A stretch of 64,000 nt of DNA. It comes from Comamonadaceae bacterium. GTDB lineage: Bacteria; Pseudomonadota; Gammaproteobacteria; Burkholderiales; Burkholderiaceae_C. Made by a program: the position numbers and the translations under genes. Below the pieces are notes generated by a model. It saw only the letters and a program-made list of their open reading frames with translations. It did no database searches and was not told the DNA's origin. This document shows positions 45,861 to 53,945 of the stretch, piece by piece (the stretch's first letter is position 1; every line of letters starts with the position of its first letter). Where the stretch lies: NCBI GenBank assembly GCA_947375135.1, contig CANCER010000019.1, positions 1 through 64,000 on the forward strand. Reading direction: 5' to 3'.

Positions 45861-47924
45861 ATGCGTCTCCATCTTCAAGCCCTTCTCGATGCGATCCCGG
45901 ACCTGCTGTTTGAAGTGGGCTTGGACGGACGGATTTACGACTTTCACTCGCCCCGCACCGACTTGCTGGCCATGCCGGCCGAACGGTTTATGGGCAAGCT
46001 GATTGCCGAGGTTATGGCCGCAGAGACGGCTGCCGTCTGCATGGACGCAATCGACGAGGCATCCCGCCGAGGCTACTCCGGTGGTGGTATTTACAGCCTC
46101 GAGTTGCCGATCGGCAAACGCTGGTTTGAAGTTTCGGTCTCAGCCATCTCCCTGGAAACCGGCACCGACCGGGACCCGCGTTTTGTGTTTCTCAGCAGGG
46201 ATGTGAGCTTCCGGATCCATGCCGAAGAGGAGATGCGCATTGCAGCCGCGGCCTTTGAATCGGAACAGGGCATGTTCATCACGGATGCCCGCAACACCAT
46301 CCTGAAATCGAACCGGGCCTTCACCCGTATTACCGGCTACAGCACGGAAGACGTGCTGGGCCAGACGCCCAGAATGTTCAGTTCCGGACGGCATGGCCCG
46401 TGCTTTTTCGCAAACCTGTGGACCAGCCTGTTGTGCAACGGCAGTTGGCAGGGCGAGATCTGGAACAAGCGCAAGAATGGCGAAACCTATCCACAGTGGA
46501 TGAGCATCCATTGCGTGCACAACGCACAAGGTGTCACCACCAACTATGTGGCCTCGTTCAGCGACATCAGCGTGCTGAAGACCGCCGAGGAGCAGATTGA
46601 AAGCCTGGCCTTCTCTGACGCGCTGACCCAGCTGCCCAACCGCAGGCATTTGGTGATCAAGATGCAACAGGCCTTGCTGCAATCCGCCTTCAGCCACACC
46701 CATGGCGCACTGGCGGTGTTGGATCTGGACGATTTCAGGTCCCTCAACGAAAACCTGGGCCAGGGCAACGGCGACTACGTACTGCAGCAAGTCGCCAAAC
46801 GGCTATGCGCCTGCCTGAAGGAACCGGACGCGCTAGCGCGCATAGGCGGTGACTCTTTTGCGGTACTGCTGCCCAATGCGGGTATGGATGCACCAACAGC
46901 CAGGCAGCACGTCGAGCACGTCATAGGCCACCTGCTGGCGGCCCTGCGCCTGCCGCATGTGCTGGCTGGGGTCAGCCATTACAGGACGGCCAGTATCGGC
47001 GTCGTGATGTTTGATGGCGCGTCCGAGCAGGATATTGACGAGTTACTCAAGCGCGGCGAACTCGCCACCTACCAGGCCAAAGCGGCGGGAAAGAACCGCT
47101 TCAGCTTCTTTGACCCCAAGATGCAATCGGATCTCCATGCGCGCATCGCGCTGGAGAACGACTTGGGCAACGCCATTGCCAAAAAGGAGTTGCATCTGGT
47201 GTTTCAGCCGCAGGTCACACAAGACCATGCGCTCATGGGTGCCGAGGCACTGCTGCGCTGGATACACCCGGTGCGTGGCCACGTACCCACGGCGGATTTC
47301 ATACCGCTGGCCGAGGAGTCGGGTCTGATTCTCCAGATTGGCGCCTGGGTCATGGACGCGGCTTGCCTGCAACTGGCCGAATGGGCCGGGCACGCCGGTT
47401 TATGCGACCTGACGATCTCCGTCAACGTCAGCGCATTGCAGTTTCAACAGGATGATTTCGTCGCGCAAATTCTGTCCGCGCTGGCCCGCACGGGTGCCCG
47501 TCCCGACCGCCTCAAGATGGAACTGACCGAGTCGCTGATGGTGACGGATGTGGAAAGCACGATTGCGAAGATGCATGTGCTGCGCGGTGCCGGTGTGAGT
47601 TTTTCACTGGATGACTTTGGCACCGGTTTCTCATCCTTGTCCTTGCTCAAGCGGCTGCCGCTGGACCAGTTGAAGATCGACCAGGGCTTTGTGCACAACA
47701 TTCTGACCGACAGCAACGATGCCGCCATCGCCAAAATGGTGATTGCGCTGGGGCAGAGCATGGGGCTGGAAGTCATCGCAGAAGGCGTGGAGTCTGCCGA
47801 CCAACGCGCCGCATTGGCCGACTTGGGCTGCCATGCCTTCCAGGGTTATCTGTTTGGCCGACCGCTGCGGATCGCGTCCTTCGAAACCCTGGCCTTGGGC
47901 ACTCAGGCCGCGAACTTGGCGTAG
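45861..47924 (+). CDS. PAS-PAS-GGDEF-EAL protein, likely c-di-GMP phosphodiesterase
   Basis: Soluble signalling protein of 687 residues: two PAS domains (about 5-115 and 130-245), a GGDEF domain (about 255-415) and an EAL domain (about 430-680). The GGDEF site is degenerate (IGGDSF), so synthase activity is doubtful. The EAL domain is intact, with AEALLRW, ELTESLMV, DDFGTGFSSLSLLKRLP and EGVES, which suggests hydrolysis of c-di-GMP to pGpG. ATG 45861 is preferred over an upstream TTG at 45837. Its 3' end overlaps the convergent GST gene by 22 bp. Confidence 0.87.
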   Translation: MRLHLQALLDAIPDLLFEVGLDGRIYDFHSPRTDLLAMPAERFMGKLIAEVMAAETAAVCMDAIDEASRRGYSGGGIYSLELPIGKRWFEVSVSAISLETGTDRDPRFVFLSRDVSFRIHAEEEMRIAAAAFESEQGMFITDARNTILKSNRAFTRITGYSTEDVLGQTPRMFSSGRHGPCFFANLWTSLLCNGSWQGEIWNKRKNGETYPQWMSIHCVHNAQGVTTNYVASFSDISVLKTAEEQIESLAFSDALTQLPNRRHLVIKMQQALLQSAFSHTHGALAVLDLDDFRSLNENLGQGNGDYVLQQVAKRLCACLKEPDALARIGGDSFAVLLPNAGMDAPTARQHVEHVIGHLLAALRLPHVLAGVSHYRTASIGVVMFDGASEQDIDELLKRGELATYQAKAAGKNRFSFFDPKMQSDLHARIALENDLGNAIAKKELHLVFQPQVTQDHALMGAEALLRWIHPVRGHVPTADFIPLAEESGLILQIGAWVMDAACLQLAEWAGHAGLCDLTISVNVSALQFQQDDFVAQILSALARTGARPDRLKMELTESLMVTDVESTIAKMHVLRGAGVSFSLDDFGTGFSSLSLLKRLPLDQLKIDQGFVHNILTDSNDAAIAKMVIALGQSMGLEVIAEGVESADQRAALADLGCHAFQGYLFGRPLRIASFETLALGTQAANLA

Positions 47925-48523
47925 TACTGGGCAATCGCCGGTGTCTGCGCCATGCGCTCCAGATGGGCGTTGAGCAGGGGTGCCACCTTCTCCACCAGGT
48001 CCGCAGGCACATGGTCCAGGCGTCCGGAGTTAAGGCCCTTCACGTAGGTGAACGCCTTCAAGTCGGCAATGGTGAGGCGATCGTCTGCGAAGTAGATGCC
48101 GCCATGGGCTTGCAGCTGACCTTGCAGCCAGCCCAGGTAGCGGGGCAGCGGACCATGGACCAGTGCGGTGCGGGCATCTTTCAACGCCTCACCGGTCAGG
48201 CCGAAGGTGGTGCCCATTTGGGCAATCGCATCTTCCAGAACGTCCAGCACTTCGTCACACAGCAAGGCCTGGAATGCGTCTTGCGGGTACAGACCGGCGA
48301 GCTTGCCAGCGTAGCGCGTAATCGCGTCACTTTGTGTCACCTGCACACCATCCACATGCAGCGTGGGCACCTGGCCCAGCGGCGTGGTCTTACGCACCTC
48401 GGCGAATTCCGGGAACGCGAAACGGGAGTCCTCAAAGGCGATGCCGCCGATGTGCAGTGCCAGACGTGCCGGCTCGGCGCGGCCACCGTGGAAATCGAAA
48501 TAAGTGAGTTTGAGTTGGGACAT
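47903..48523 (-). CDS. Glutathione S-transferase family protein (sigma-like)
   Basis: Protein of 206 residues. The thioredoxin-like N-terminal domain starts LKLTYFDFHGGRAEPARLAL, with the Tyr residue expected to activate glutathione and TTPLGQVPTLHVDG and QSDAITRYAGKLAGL for GSH binding. The C-terminal half is all-alpha. Resembles prostaglandin-D/sigma class GSTs. ATG 48523; the ORF runs further upstream without coding character. Converges with the EAL gene. Confidence 0.87.
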   Translation of the reverse strand: MSQLKLTYFDFHGGRAEPARLALHIGGIAFEDSRFAFPEFAEVRKTTPLGQVPTLHVDGVQVTQSDAITRYAGKLAGLYPQDAFQALLCDEVLDVLEDAIAQMGTTFGLTGEALKDARTALVHGPLPRYLGWLQGQLQAHGGIYFADDRLTIADLKAFTYVKGLNSGRLDHVPADLVEKVAPLLNAHLERMAQTPAIAQYYAKFAA

Positions 48524-48649
48524 GGTAGGAACCTGAAGAGGAACCGCAACAGACCTGCTGCGGCAAACGTGGCGCATTCTATGCCGCAAACGCAAGACGG
48601 CGCGCACGGCAAAGCGTGTCGCACACACACTCTCTGAGACAATGCCACC

Positions 48650-49318
48650 ATGGACATTGCACAACTGATTCAAACCATCGCCATTTACGCCCTGCCTGTG
48701 TTGTTTGCCATCACAGTGCACGAAGCAGCCCACGGCTATGCTGCGCGGCACTTCGGTGACAACACGGCCTGGAAGATGGGGCGGGTCACGCTCAACCCCA
48801 TCCCCCACATCGACCCCATGGGCACCATCCTGATGCCGCTGCTGCTGTACTTTGCCACCTCCGGTGCCTTCCTGTTTGGCTATGCCAAGCCGGTTCCGGT
48901 GCGCTTTGGCAACCTGCGCTACCCCAAGCGCGACATGGTCTGGGTGGCGCTGGCCGGGCCGGCTGCCAACCTGGCGATGGCCTTGATCTGGGGCGCACTG
49001 TTTTATGTGCTGCACGCAGCGGGCGTCACCGAAATTTTCTTTCTCAAGATGTGTCAGGGCGGTGTCACCGTGAACGTGGTGATGTTTGCCTTCAACCTGT
49101 TCCCCCTGCCCCCCCTGGATGGTGGTCGCATTGTGGTCGGCCTCTTGCCGCTGAAACAGGCGATGGCCTTTTCGCGCATAGAACCTTACGGCTTCTTTAT
49201 CGTGCTGGCCCTGGTGGTGACCGGGTTAGTGAACAGTTTGTGGATGCAACCTGTGCGCGACCTGACCTTGACGCTGATCGGCTTCGTACTGTCCCCATTG
49301 GTGGCGCTGTCGCACTAA
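48650..49318 (+). CDS. Site-2 protease family (M50) membrane protein
   Basis: Membrane metalloprotease-like protein of 222 residues with HEAAHGY near residue 24 (zinc-binding HExxH) and the second zinc motif NLFPLPPLDGGRI near residue 145, with five or six hydrophobic segments. It lacks a PDZ domain, like FtsH-neighbour/YwhC-type members of M50. Cellular substrate unknown. It lies upstream of trpS with a 47-bp gap, an arrangement common in Betaproteobacteria. Confidence 0.9.
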   Translation: MDIAQLIQTIAIYALPVLFAITVHEAAHGYAARHFGDNTAWKMGRVTLNPIPHIDPMGTILMPLLLYFATSGAFLFGYAKPVPVRFGNLRYPKRDMVWVALAGPAANLAMALIWGALFYVLHAAGVTEIFFLKMCQGGVTVNVVMFAFNLFPLPPLDGGRIVVGLLPLKQAMAFSRIEPYGFFIVLALVVTGLVNSLWMQPVRDLTLTLIGFVLSPLVALSH

Positions 49319-49365
49319 GCGCCGCACCCTCACCCCGTTTCACCCCTGTTTTTGCGTTGGATTGC

Positions 49366-50670
49366 ATGAGCCCCACACCCTCCCCCGTTCGCTTTCTTAC
49401 CGGCATCACCACCAGCGGCACGCCGCACTTGGGCAACTATGTGGGCTCCATACGCCCCTCCGTGCGCGCCAGCCAGACCGATGGGGTGCAAAGCTTTTAC
49501 TTTCTGGCCGACTACCACGCCCTGATCAAAATTGACGAACCGGCGCGCATCCAGCGCTCCACGCTGGAGATTGCCGCCAGTTGGCTGGCTGCAGGACTGG
49601 ACCCCGAGCGGGTGGTGTTTTACCGCCAGTCGGATGTGCCCGAGATTCCCGAACTCACCTGGTTCCTGACCTGTGTCACCGGCAAGGGCGTGCTCAACCG
49701 CGCCCACGCCTACAAGGCCTCGGTGGACAAGAACACCGCGGCCGGTGTGGATGCCGACAGCGACGTGACCGCCGGCCTCTTCATGTACCCGGTGCTGATG
49801 GGGGCGGACATTTTGATGTTCAATGCGCACCATGTTCCGGTGGGGCGTGACCAGATCCAGCACATCGAGATGGCGCGCGATATGGCCAACAGCTTCAACT
49901 ACCGCTACGGCCAGCACTTCGTCGCGCCGGAGGCCGTGATTGAAGAGTCGGTGGCCACCCTGCCCGGCCTGGACGGGCGCAAGATGAGCAAGAGCTACGA
50001 CAACACCATCCCGCTGTTTTCCAGCCGGGAGCAGTTGAAAAAACTCATTGCCGGCGTCAAAACCGATTCGCGCGCACCCGGCGAGCCCAAGGACACCGAG
50101 GGCTCCGCCCTGTTCCAGATTTACCAGGCCTTTGCCTCTGCCGAAGAGACCGAGGCCTTGCGCACGGCATACGCCCATGGCATTGCCTGGGGCGATGCCA
50201 AGCAGCTGCTGCTGGAGCGCATTGACCAGGAGATTGCGCCCATGCGCGCGCGTTACCAGCACCTGATGGAAAACCCCGCCGAGGTGGAAGCCTTGCTGCT
50301 GACCGGCGCGCAAAAGGCGCGCGCGATTGCCACGCCCTTCATGGCCCAACTGCGCCATGCGGTGGGCTTGCGCAGCCTGACCTCCGGAGCGGTGCAGGCC
50401 CCAGTAAAAGCAGCCAAGTCGGCGCTGCCCTCCTTCAAGCAGTACCGCGAGAAGGACGGCAAGTTCTACTTCAAGCTGGCCGATGCCAAGGGAGCGTTGC
50501 TGTTGCAAAGCCTGGGCCTGGAGTCACCACAGACTGCGGGCAAGAGCATTGGTCTGCTGCAGAAGGACGGCGCATGCGCATTGGATGCACTGGCGGACCA
50601 GCTCGAACCGTTTGCCGACCGGGATGCAGTACTCGCTGCCCTCGACACGTTAAGGCCGGAGGCCACCTGA
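49366..50670 (+). CDS. trpS: Tryptophanyl-tRNA synthetase with C-terminal extension
   Basis: Class Ic synthetase of 434 residues, against about 330-340 in E. coli. ITTSGTPHLGNYVGSIR is the HIGH-like motif, GRDQIQHIEMARDMA and LDGRKMSKSYDN carry the ATP site. The extra 90-100 residues after LRHAVGL (KAAKSALPSFKQYREKDGKFYF onwards, cited by its first part) form a small domain also seen in other Burkholderiales. ATG 49366; the ORF upstream overlaps the M50 gene and is not coding. Confidence 0.94.
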   Translation: MSPTPSPVRFLTGITTSGTPHLGNYVGSIRPSVRASQTDGVQSFYFLADYHALIKIDEPARIQRSTLEIAASWLAAGLDPERVVFYRQSDVPEIPELTWFLTCVTGKGVLNRAHAYKASVDKNTAAGVDADSDVTAGLFMYPVLMGADILMFNAHHVPVGRDQIQHIEMARDMANSFNYRYGQHFVAPEAVIEESVATLPGLDGRKMSKSYDNTIPLFSSREQLKKLIAGVKTDSRAPGEPKDTEGSALFQIYQAFASAEETEALRTAYAHGIAWGDAKQLLLERIDQEIAPMRARYQHLMENPAEVEALLLTGAQKARAIATPFMAQLRHAVGLRSLTSGAVQAPVKAAKSALPSFKQYREKDGKFYFKLADAKGALLLQSLGLESPQTAGKSIGLLQKDGACALDALADQLEPFADRDAVLAALDTLRPEAT

Positions 50671-50750
50671 TTCCGTTGGCGCGCCCGGGCTGAAACCCAC
50701 GGCTTTGCCTTGTTTTTGCGCTGCAGTACCAAATAAATTTTTGGAAGTCC

Positions 50751-51902
50751 ATGCGTTCCAATCCGTCCACAAAGCCGCACTGGATCGTTTCCACCCACTA
50801 CCGCATGCGGGCTGGCTTCTTCGCCTACGCCTTCCTGTTCTGTGGTCTTTACTTGCGGGGTATAGCCTGCCCGGCCTGGGCTTGGGGTCTGCTGGCGTTG
50901 CAGTTCCTGGTATATCCGCACCTCGTCTACTGGCGTGCGCTGGTGGCCAGGGACTCGCGCAAGGCAGAACTGAACAACCTGCTATGGGACAGCGCCTTTT
51001 TGGGAACCTGGTGCGCTGCCCTGGGATTTCCGCTCTGGATCAGTTTTACGCTGTTCATATCGTCGGCCATCAACAGCGTCATCAGCTCGGGACGCAGCGG
51101 CCTGCTGAGTTCGATTGCCACCTTTCTGGCAGGTTCCGCCGCAGGGCTCGGCGTTTTCGGATTGCGGGCCGCGCACCCGGATCCCCGGGTCGATTGGATG
51201 TGCGTGCTGGGACTGTTCGGCTATCTGACAGGCATAGGCCTGATTGCGTACCGGAGAAACACGACGCTGAGTTCGGTGCGGATGAAGTTAAAAGCCAGTG
51301 AGCAGGCCATGTCGCAGGCCAATGAGGGTCTGCAGCGGCAACTGGCTGAAATTCATGTGCTCAAGGAGCAGCTGCATGACCAGGCCAATCGTGATCCCTT
51401 GACCGGCCTGTTCAACCGCCGCTACCTGCGGGCCACCCTGGAGCGGGAACTTGCACGGTGCAGGCGCAATGGCACCCCGATGACCTTGATGATGCTGGAC
51501 ATTGACCACTTCAAGTCCATCAATGACCGCTACGGCCACGTAGCCGGCGACGAGGTGCTGCGGCAAATGGGTGAGGTTCTGAAGAACGGTGCGCGCCAGG
51601 AAGATATTCCCTGCCGGTTCGGGGGCGAGGAATTTGTGTTGCTGTTGCCGGATATGCCCATGGATGTTGCCTTCGCGCGCGCCGAGATTTTGCGCGCAAC
51701 ATTCGCCGAGGTGTCGGTTCCGTCGCCCCGTGGGGAGGTGCGGACCACGGTCTCCATTGGCGTAGCTACGTTTCCCCGCAACGGCAACACCATGGACGAG
51801 CTAACCCACAGCGCGGATCTCGCCCTGTATGCCGCCAAGCGGCACGGGCGCAACGGCGTGCGTGCTTACCGGACGGATTTCGGCGCTATGGGGCCGACTT
51901 GA
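50751..51902 (+). CDS. MASE2-GGDEF diguanylate cyclase
   Basis: Membrane-bound c-di-GMP synthase of 383 residues. The N-terminal 170 residues contain about five hydrophobic segments and resemble a MASE2 sensor (HYRMRAGFFAYAFLFCGLYL). A helical linker (175-215) leads to a GGDEF domain with intact active site RFGGEEF and an upstream RQED that fits the RxxD inhibitory I-site at 5 residues. DPLTGLFNRR and LDIDHFKSINDRYGHVAGDEVL are typical. Gene layout resembles AdrA/DgcC-type cyclases. Followed by the hairpin pair C/D. Confidence 0.9.
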   Translation: MRSNPSTKPHWIVSTHYRMRAGFFAYAFLFCGLYLRGIACPAWAWGLLALQFLVYPHLVYWRALVARDSRKAELNNLLWDSAFLGTWCAALGFPLWISFTLFISSAINSVISSGRSGLLSSIATFLAGSAAGLGVFGLRAAHPDPRVDWMCVLGLFGYLTGIGLIAYRRNTTLSSVRMKLKASEQAMSQANEGLQRQLAEIHVLKEQLHDQANRDPLTGLFNRRYLRATLERELARCRRNGTPMTLMMLDIDHFKSINDRYGHVAGDEVLRQMGEVLKNGARQEDIPCRFGGEEFVLLLPDMPMDVAFARAEILRATFAEVSVPSPRGEVRTTVSIGVATFPRNGNTMDELTHSADLALYAAKRHGRNGVRAYRTDFGAMGPT

Positions 51903-51940
51903 AGCTTGCGCCGGGCTATGGGTTATGTGCGATGAGTTTG

Positions 51941-51964
51941 CTTTTGTGCTTTTGTGCTTTTGTG
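51941..51964. repeat. Three tandem copies of an 8-bp repeat
   Basis: CTTTTGTG occurs three times without gap. It lies between the diguanylate cyclase stop and hairpin C, followed by two copies of GCTACCT (51970-51983). Confidence 0.8.
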
Positions 51965-51999
51965 CCAAGTGCTACCTGCTACCTGCTGCGTGTGGGCGC

Positions 52000-52069
52000 G
52001 CAGGAGGGGTGAGGGTGGGCTCCTCATGGTGGAGTACCACAAATCGTCACCCACCCTCACCCCTCCTGC
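52000..52069 (+). repeat. Conserved-core hairpin, copy C (subtype 1)
   Basis: Perfect 20-bp inverted repeat (52000-52019 with 52050-52069) around a 30-nt loop with the 25-nt core at 52022-52046, starting CCTCATGGTGGAGTA. It differs from copy A at one core base; GTGG and CCAC pair fully around AGTA. The left arm is purine-rich, like those of the other copies, but its sequence is different. The core is sense to the upstream diguanylate cyclase gene, whose stop is 97 bp before it. Confidence 0.85.
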
Positions 52070-52103
52070 TCCTTGGTGCGTTGCTGCGCTTGCGGGGGAT
52101 ACC

Positions 52104-52131
52104 AGAAGACAGAAGACGGAAGACGGAAGAC
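52104..52131. repeat. Four tandem copies of a 7-bp repeat
   Basis: Copies of RGAAGAC (two with A, two with G) in the 153-bp spacer between hairpins C and D. Low-complexity; no function inferred. Confidence 0.8.
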
Positions 52132-52222
52132 AAAAAGCAGTATCGCGAGGGAAGTTCCACATTCGCGTGGCACGGTTTACGTCACTGAAGGGGGTTGAAA
52201 AGTGGCGTCAACTCACACTCGC

Positions 52223-52294
52223 GGTGGAAGGGGGTATGCCGGGCGGCGATTTGTGGTACCCCACTATGAGGCGCCCGGCATACCCCCTTCCACC
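52223..52294 (-). repeat. Conserved-core hairpin, copy D (subtype 2)
   Basis: Perfect 23-bp inverted repeat (52223-52245 with 52272-52294) around a 26-nt loop. The 25-nt core at 52247-52271, read on the minus strand, is identical to copy B. It lies 67 bp past the nadB stop and is in the same sense as nadB. With copy C it forms an inverted pair 153 bp apart in a convergent gap, the same layout as A/B. Confidence 0.86.
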
Positions 52295-52360
52295 TTAGCG
52301 AGAGAAGAACGAGGGAGGAACCAGAGAAGAATGAGAGGGGAACGCGAGAGTGACCCAAGG

Positions 52361-53932
52361 TCAGCCCGGCGTCAAAACCGTAGGCAGCGCCTCCCCCAGT
52401 GTCTCCGGATAGTCCTTGGTGAAATGCAAGCCCCGGCTCTCGTGCCGGGCCTGGGCGCAGCGCACGATCAGGTCGGCCACCAGCACCAGGTTGCGCAACT
52501 CCAGCAAATCCCGCGTCACATGGAAATGTGCGTAGTACTCGTGAATCTCGGACTGCAACAGCGCAATGCGGTGCGCCGCGCGCTCCAGGCGCTTGTTGGT
52601 GCGCACAATGCCCACGTAGTCCCACATGAAGCGCCGCAGCTCGTCCCAGTTGTGGGAGATCACCACCGCCTCATTGGCATCCGTCACCCGGCTGTCGTCC
52701 CACAGCGGAATAGCCAGCGGATGGGCCAGACCGGCATGCTCGATGGCATGCGCCGTGGCCTTGGCAAACACCATGCACTCCACCAGCGAATTGCTGGCCA
52801 GGCGGTTGGCACCGTGCAGACCGGTGCAGGCGGTCTCGCCCACCGCGTACAGGCCAGCCAGATCGGTGCGCCCGGCCAGGTCGGTCGCCACACCGCCGCA
52901 GGTGTAGTGCGCGGCCGGTACCACGGGAATCGGCTGCGTGGTGATGTCGATGCCGAGTTGCCGGCAGCGCTCCAGGATGTTGGGAAAGTGCTCTTTAAGA
53001 AAGGCCGGGCTCTTGTGCGAGATATCCAAATAGACACAGTCCAGCCCCTGCTTCTTCATCTCAAAGTCAATCGCACGGGCCACCACATCGCGCGGGGCCA
53101 GTTCGGCGCGCGCATCGTGCGTGGGCATGAAGCGCGTGCCGTCGGGTAATTTCAGCAGGCCGCCCTCGCCGCGCACCGCTTCGCTGATCAGGAAAGACTT
53201 GGCATGCGGGTGGTACAGGCAGGTGGGGTGGAACTGGATGAACTCCATGTTCTGCACCCGGCAACCGGCGCGCCAGGCCGCTGCAATGCCGTCGCCGGTG
53301 GCGGTATCGGGGTTGGTGGTGTAGAGGTAGACCTTGCCGGCACCGCCCGTGGCCAGAATGGTGTGCGGCGCGCTGAAGGTGACCACGCTGTCGGTCTGCT
53401 CATCCAGCGCATACAGACCCACACACTGCTGGCCAGGCAGGCCCAGCTTCTGGTGCGTGATCAGGTCCACCAGCATGTGGTGGTTGAAGATGCGGATGTT
53501 GGGTGCTGCCAGCACCTTTTTGATCAGCGTCTGCTGCACGGCCGCACCGGTGGCGTCGGTCACATGCACGATGCGCCGCTCGCTGTGGCCGCCCTCGCGC
53601 GTCAGGTGCAGGGCGCCGTCCTCCTCGGTGAAGGGCACGCCCAGCGACATCAGCCAGCGAATGGCCTCGGGCGCATGTTCGACCACAAACTGGGTGGCGG
53701 GCAGATCGCACAGGCCGGCACCGGCCACCAGCGTGTCCTGCACATGGGCGTCAAAGCTGTCGCCCTCGGCCATCACGGCGGCAATGCCGCCCTGGGCCCA
53801 GGCGCTGGCGCCTTCGTTGAGCTCACCCTTGGTCAGCAGGGCGATGCGCAGGTGGGAGGGCAGTTGCAGGGCGGCGCTTAAGCCCGCCAGACCGCTGCCC
53901 ACGATCAGGACATCAAAGTGTTTGGAGGACAT
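52361..53932 (-). CDS. nadB: L-aspartate oxidase
   Basis: FAD enzyme of 523 residues that oxidises aspartate to iminoaspartate, the first step of de novo NAD synthesis. GSGLAGLSAALQL (FAD motif), SAWAQGGIAAV near residue 50, EFIQFHPTCLYHP, and HYTCGGVATDLAGRTDLAGLYAVGE (cited by its ends) identify it. ATG 53932 begins the FAD strand. Last gene of nadC-nadA-nadB, 13 bp after nadA. Confidence 0.96.
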   Translation of the reverse strand: MSSKHFDVLIVGSGLAGLSAALQLPSHLRIALLTKGELNEGASAWAQGGIAAVMAEGDSFDAHVQDTLVAGAGLCDLPATQFVVEHAPEAIRWLMSLGVPFTEEDGALHLTREGGHSERRIVHVTDATGAAVQQTLIKKVLAAPNIRIFNHHMLVDLITHQKLGLPGQQCVGLYALDEQTDSVVTFSAPHTILATGGAGKVYLYTTNPDTATGDGIAAAWRAGCRVQNMEFIQFHPTCLYHPHAKSFLISEAVRGEGGLLKLPDGTRFMPTHDARAELAPRDVVARAIDFEMKKQGLDCVYLDISHKSPAFLKEHFPNILERCRQLGIDITTQPIPVVPAAHYTCGGVATDLAGRTDLAGLYAVGETACTGLHGANRLASNSLVECMVFAKATAHAIEHAGLAHPLAIPLWDDSRVTDANEAVVISHNWDELRRFMWDYVGIVRTNKRLERAAHRIALLQSEIHEYYAHFHVTRDLLELRNLVLVADLIVRCAQARHESRGLHFTKDYPETLGEALPTVLTPG

Positions 53933-53945
53933 GTGTGTTGGGGTC

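Noticed and set aside
51903-52360. Short open frames over the hairpin pair C/D
   Set aside because: Same reason as for A/B; composition is driven by the repeats and tandem units.
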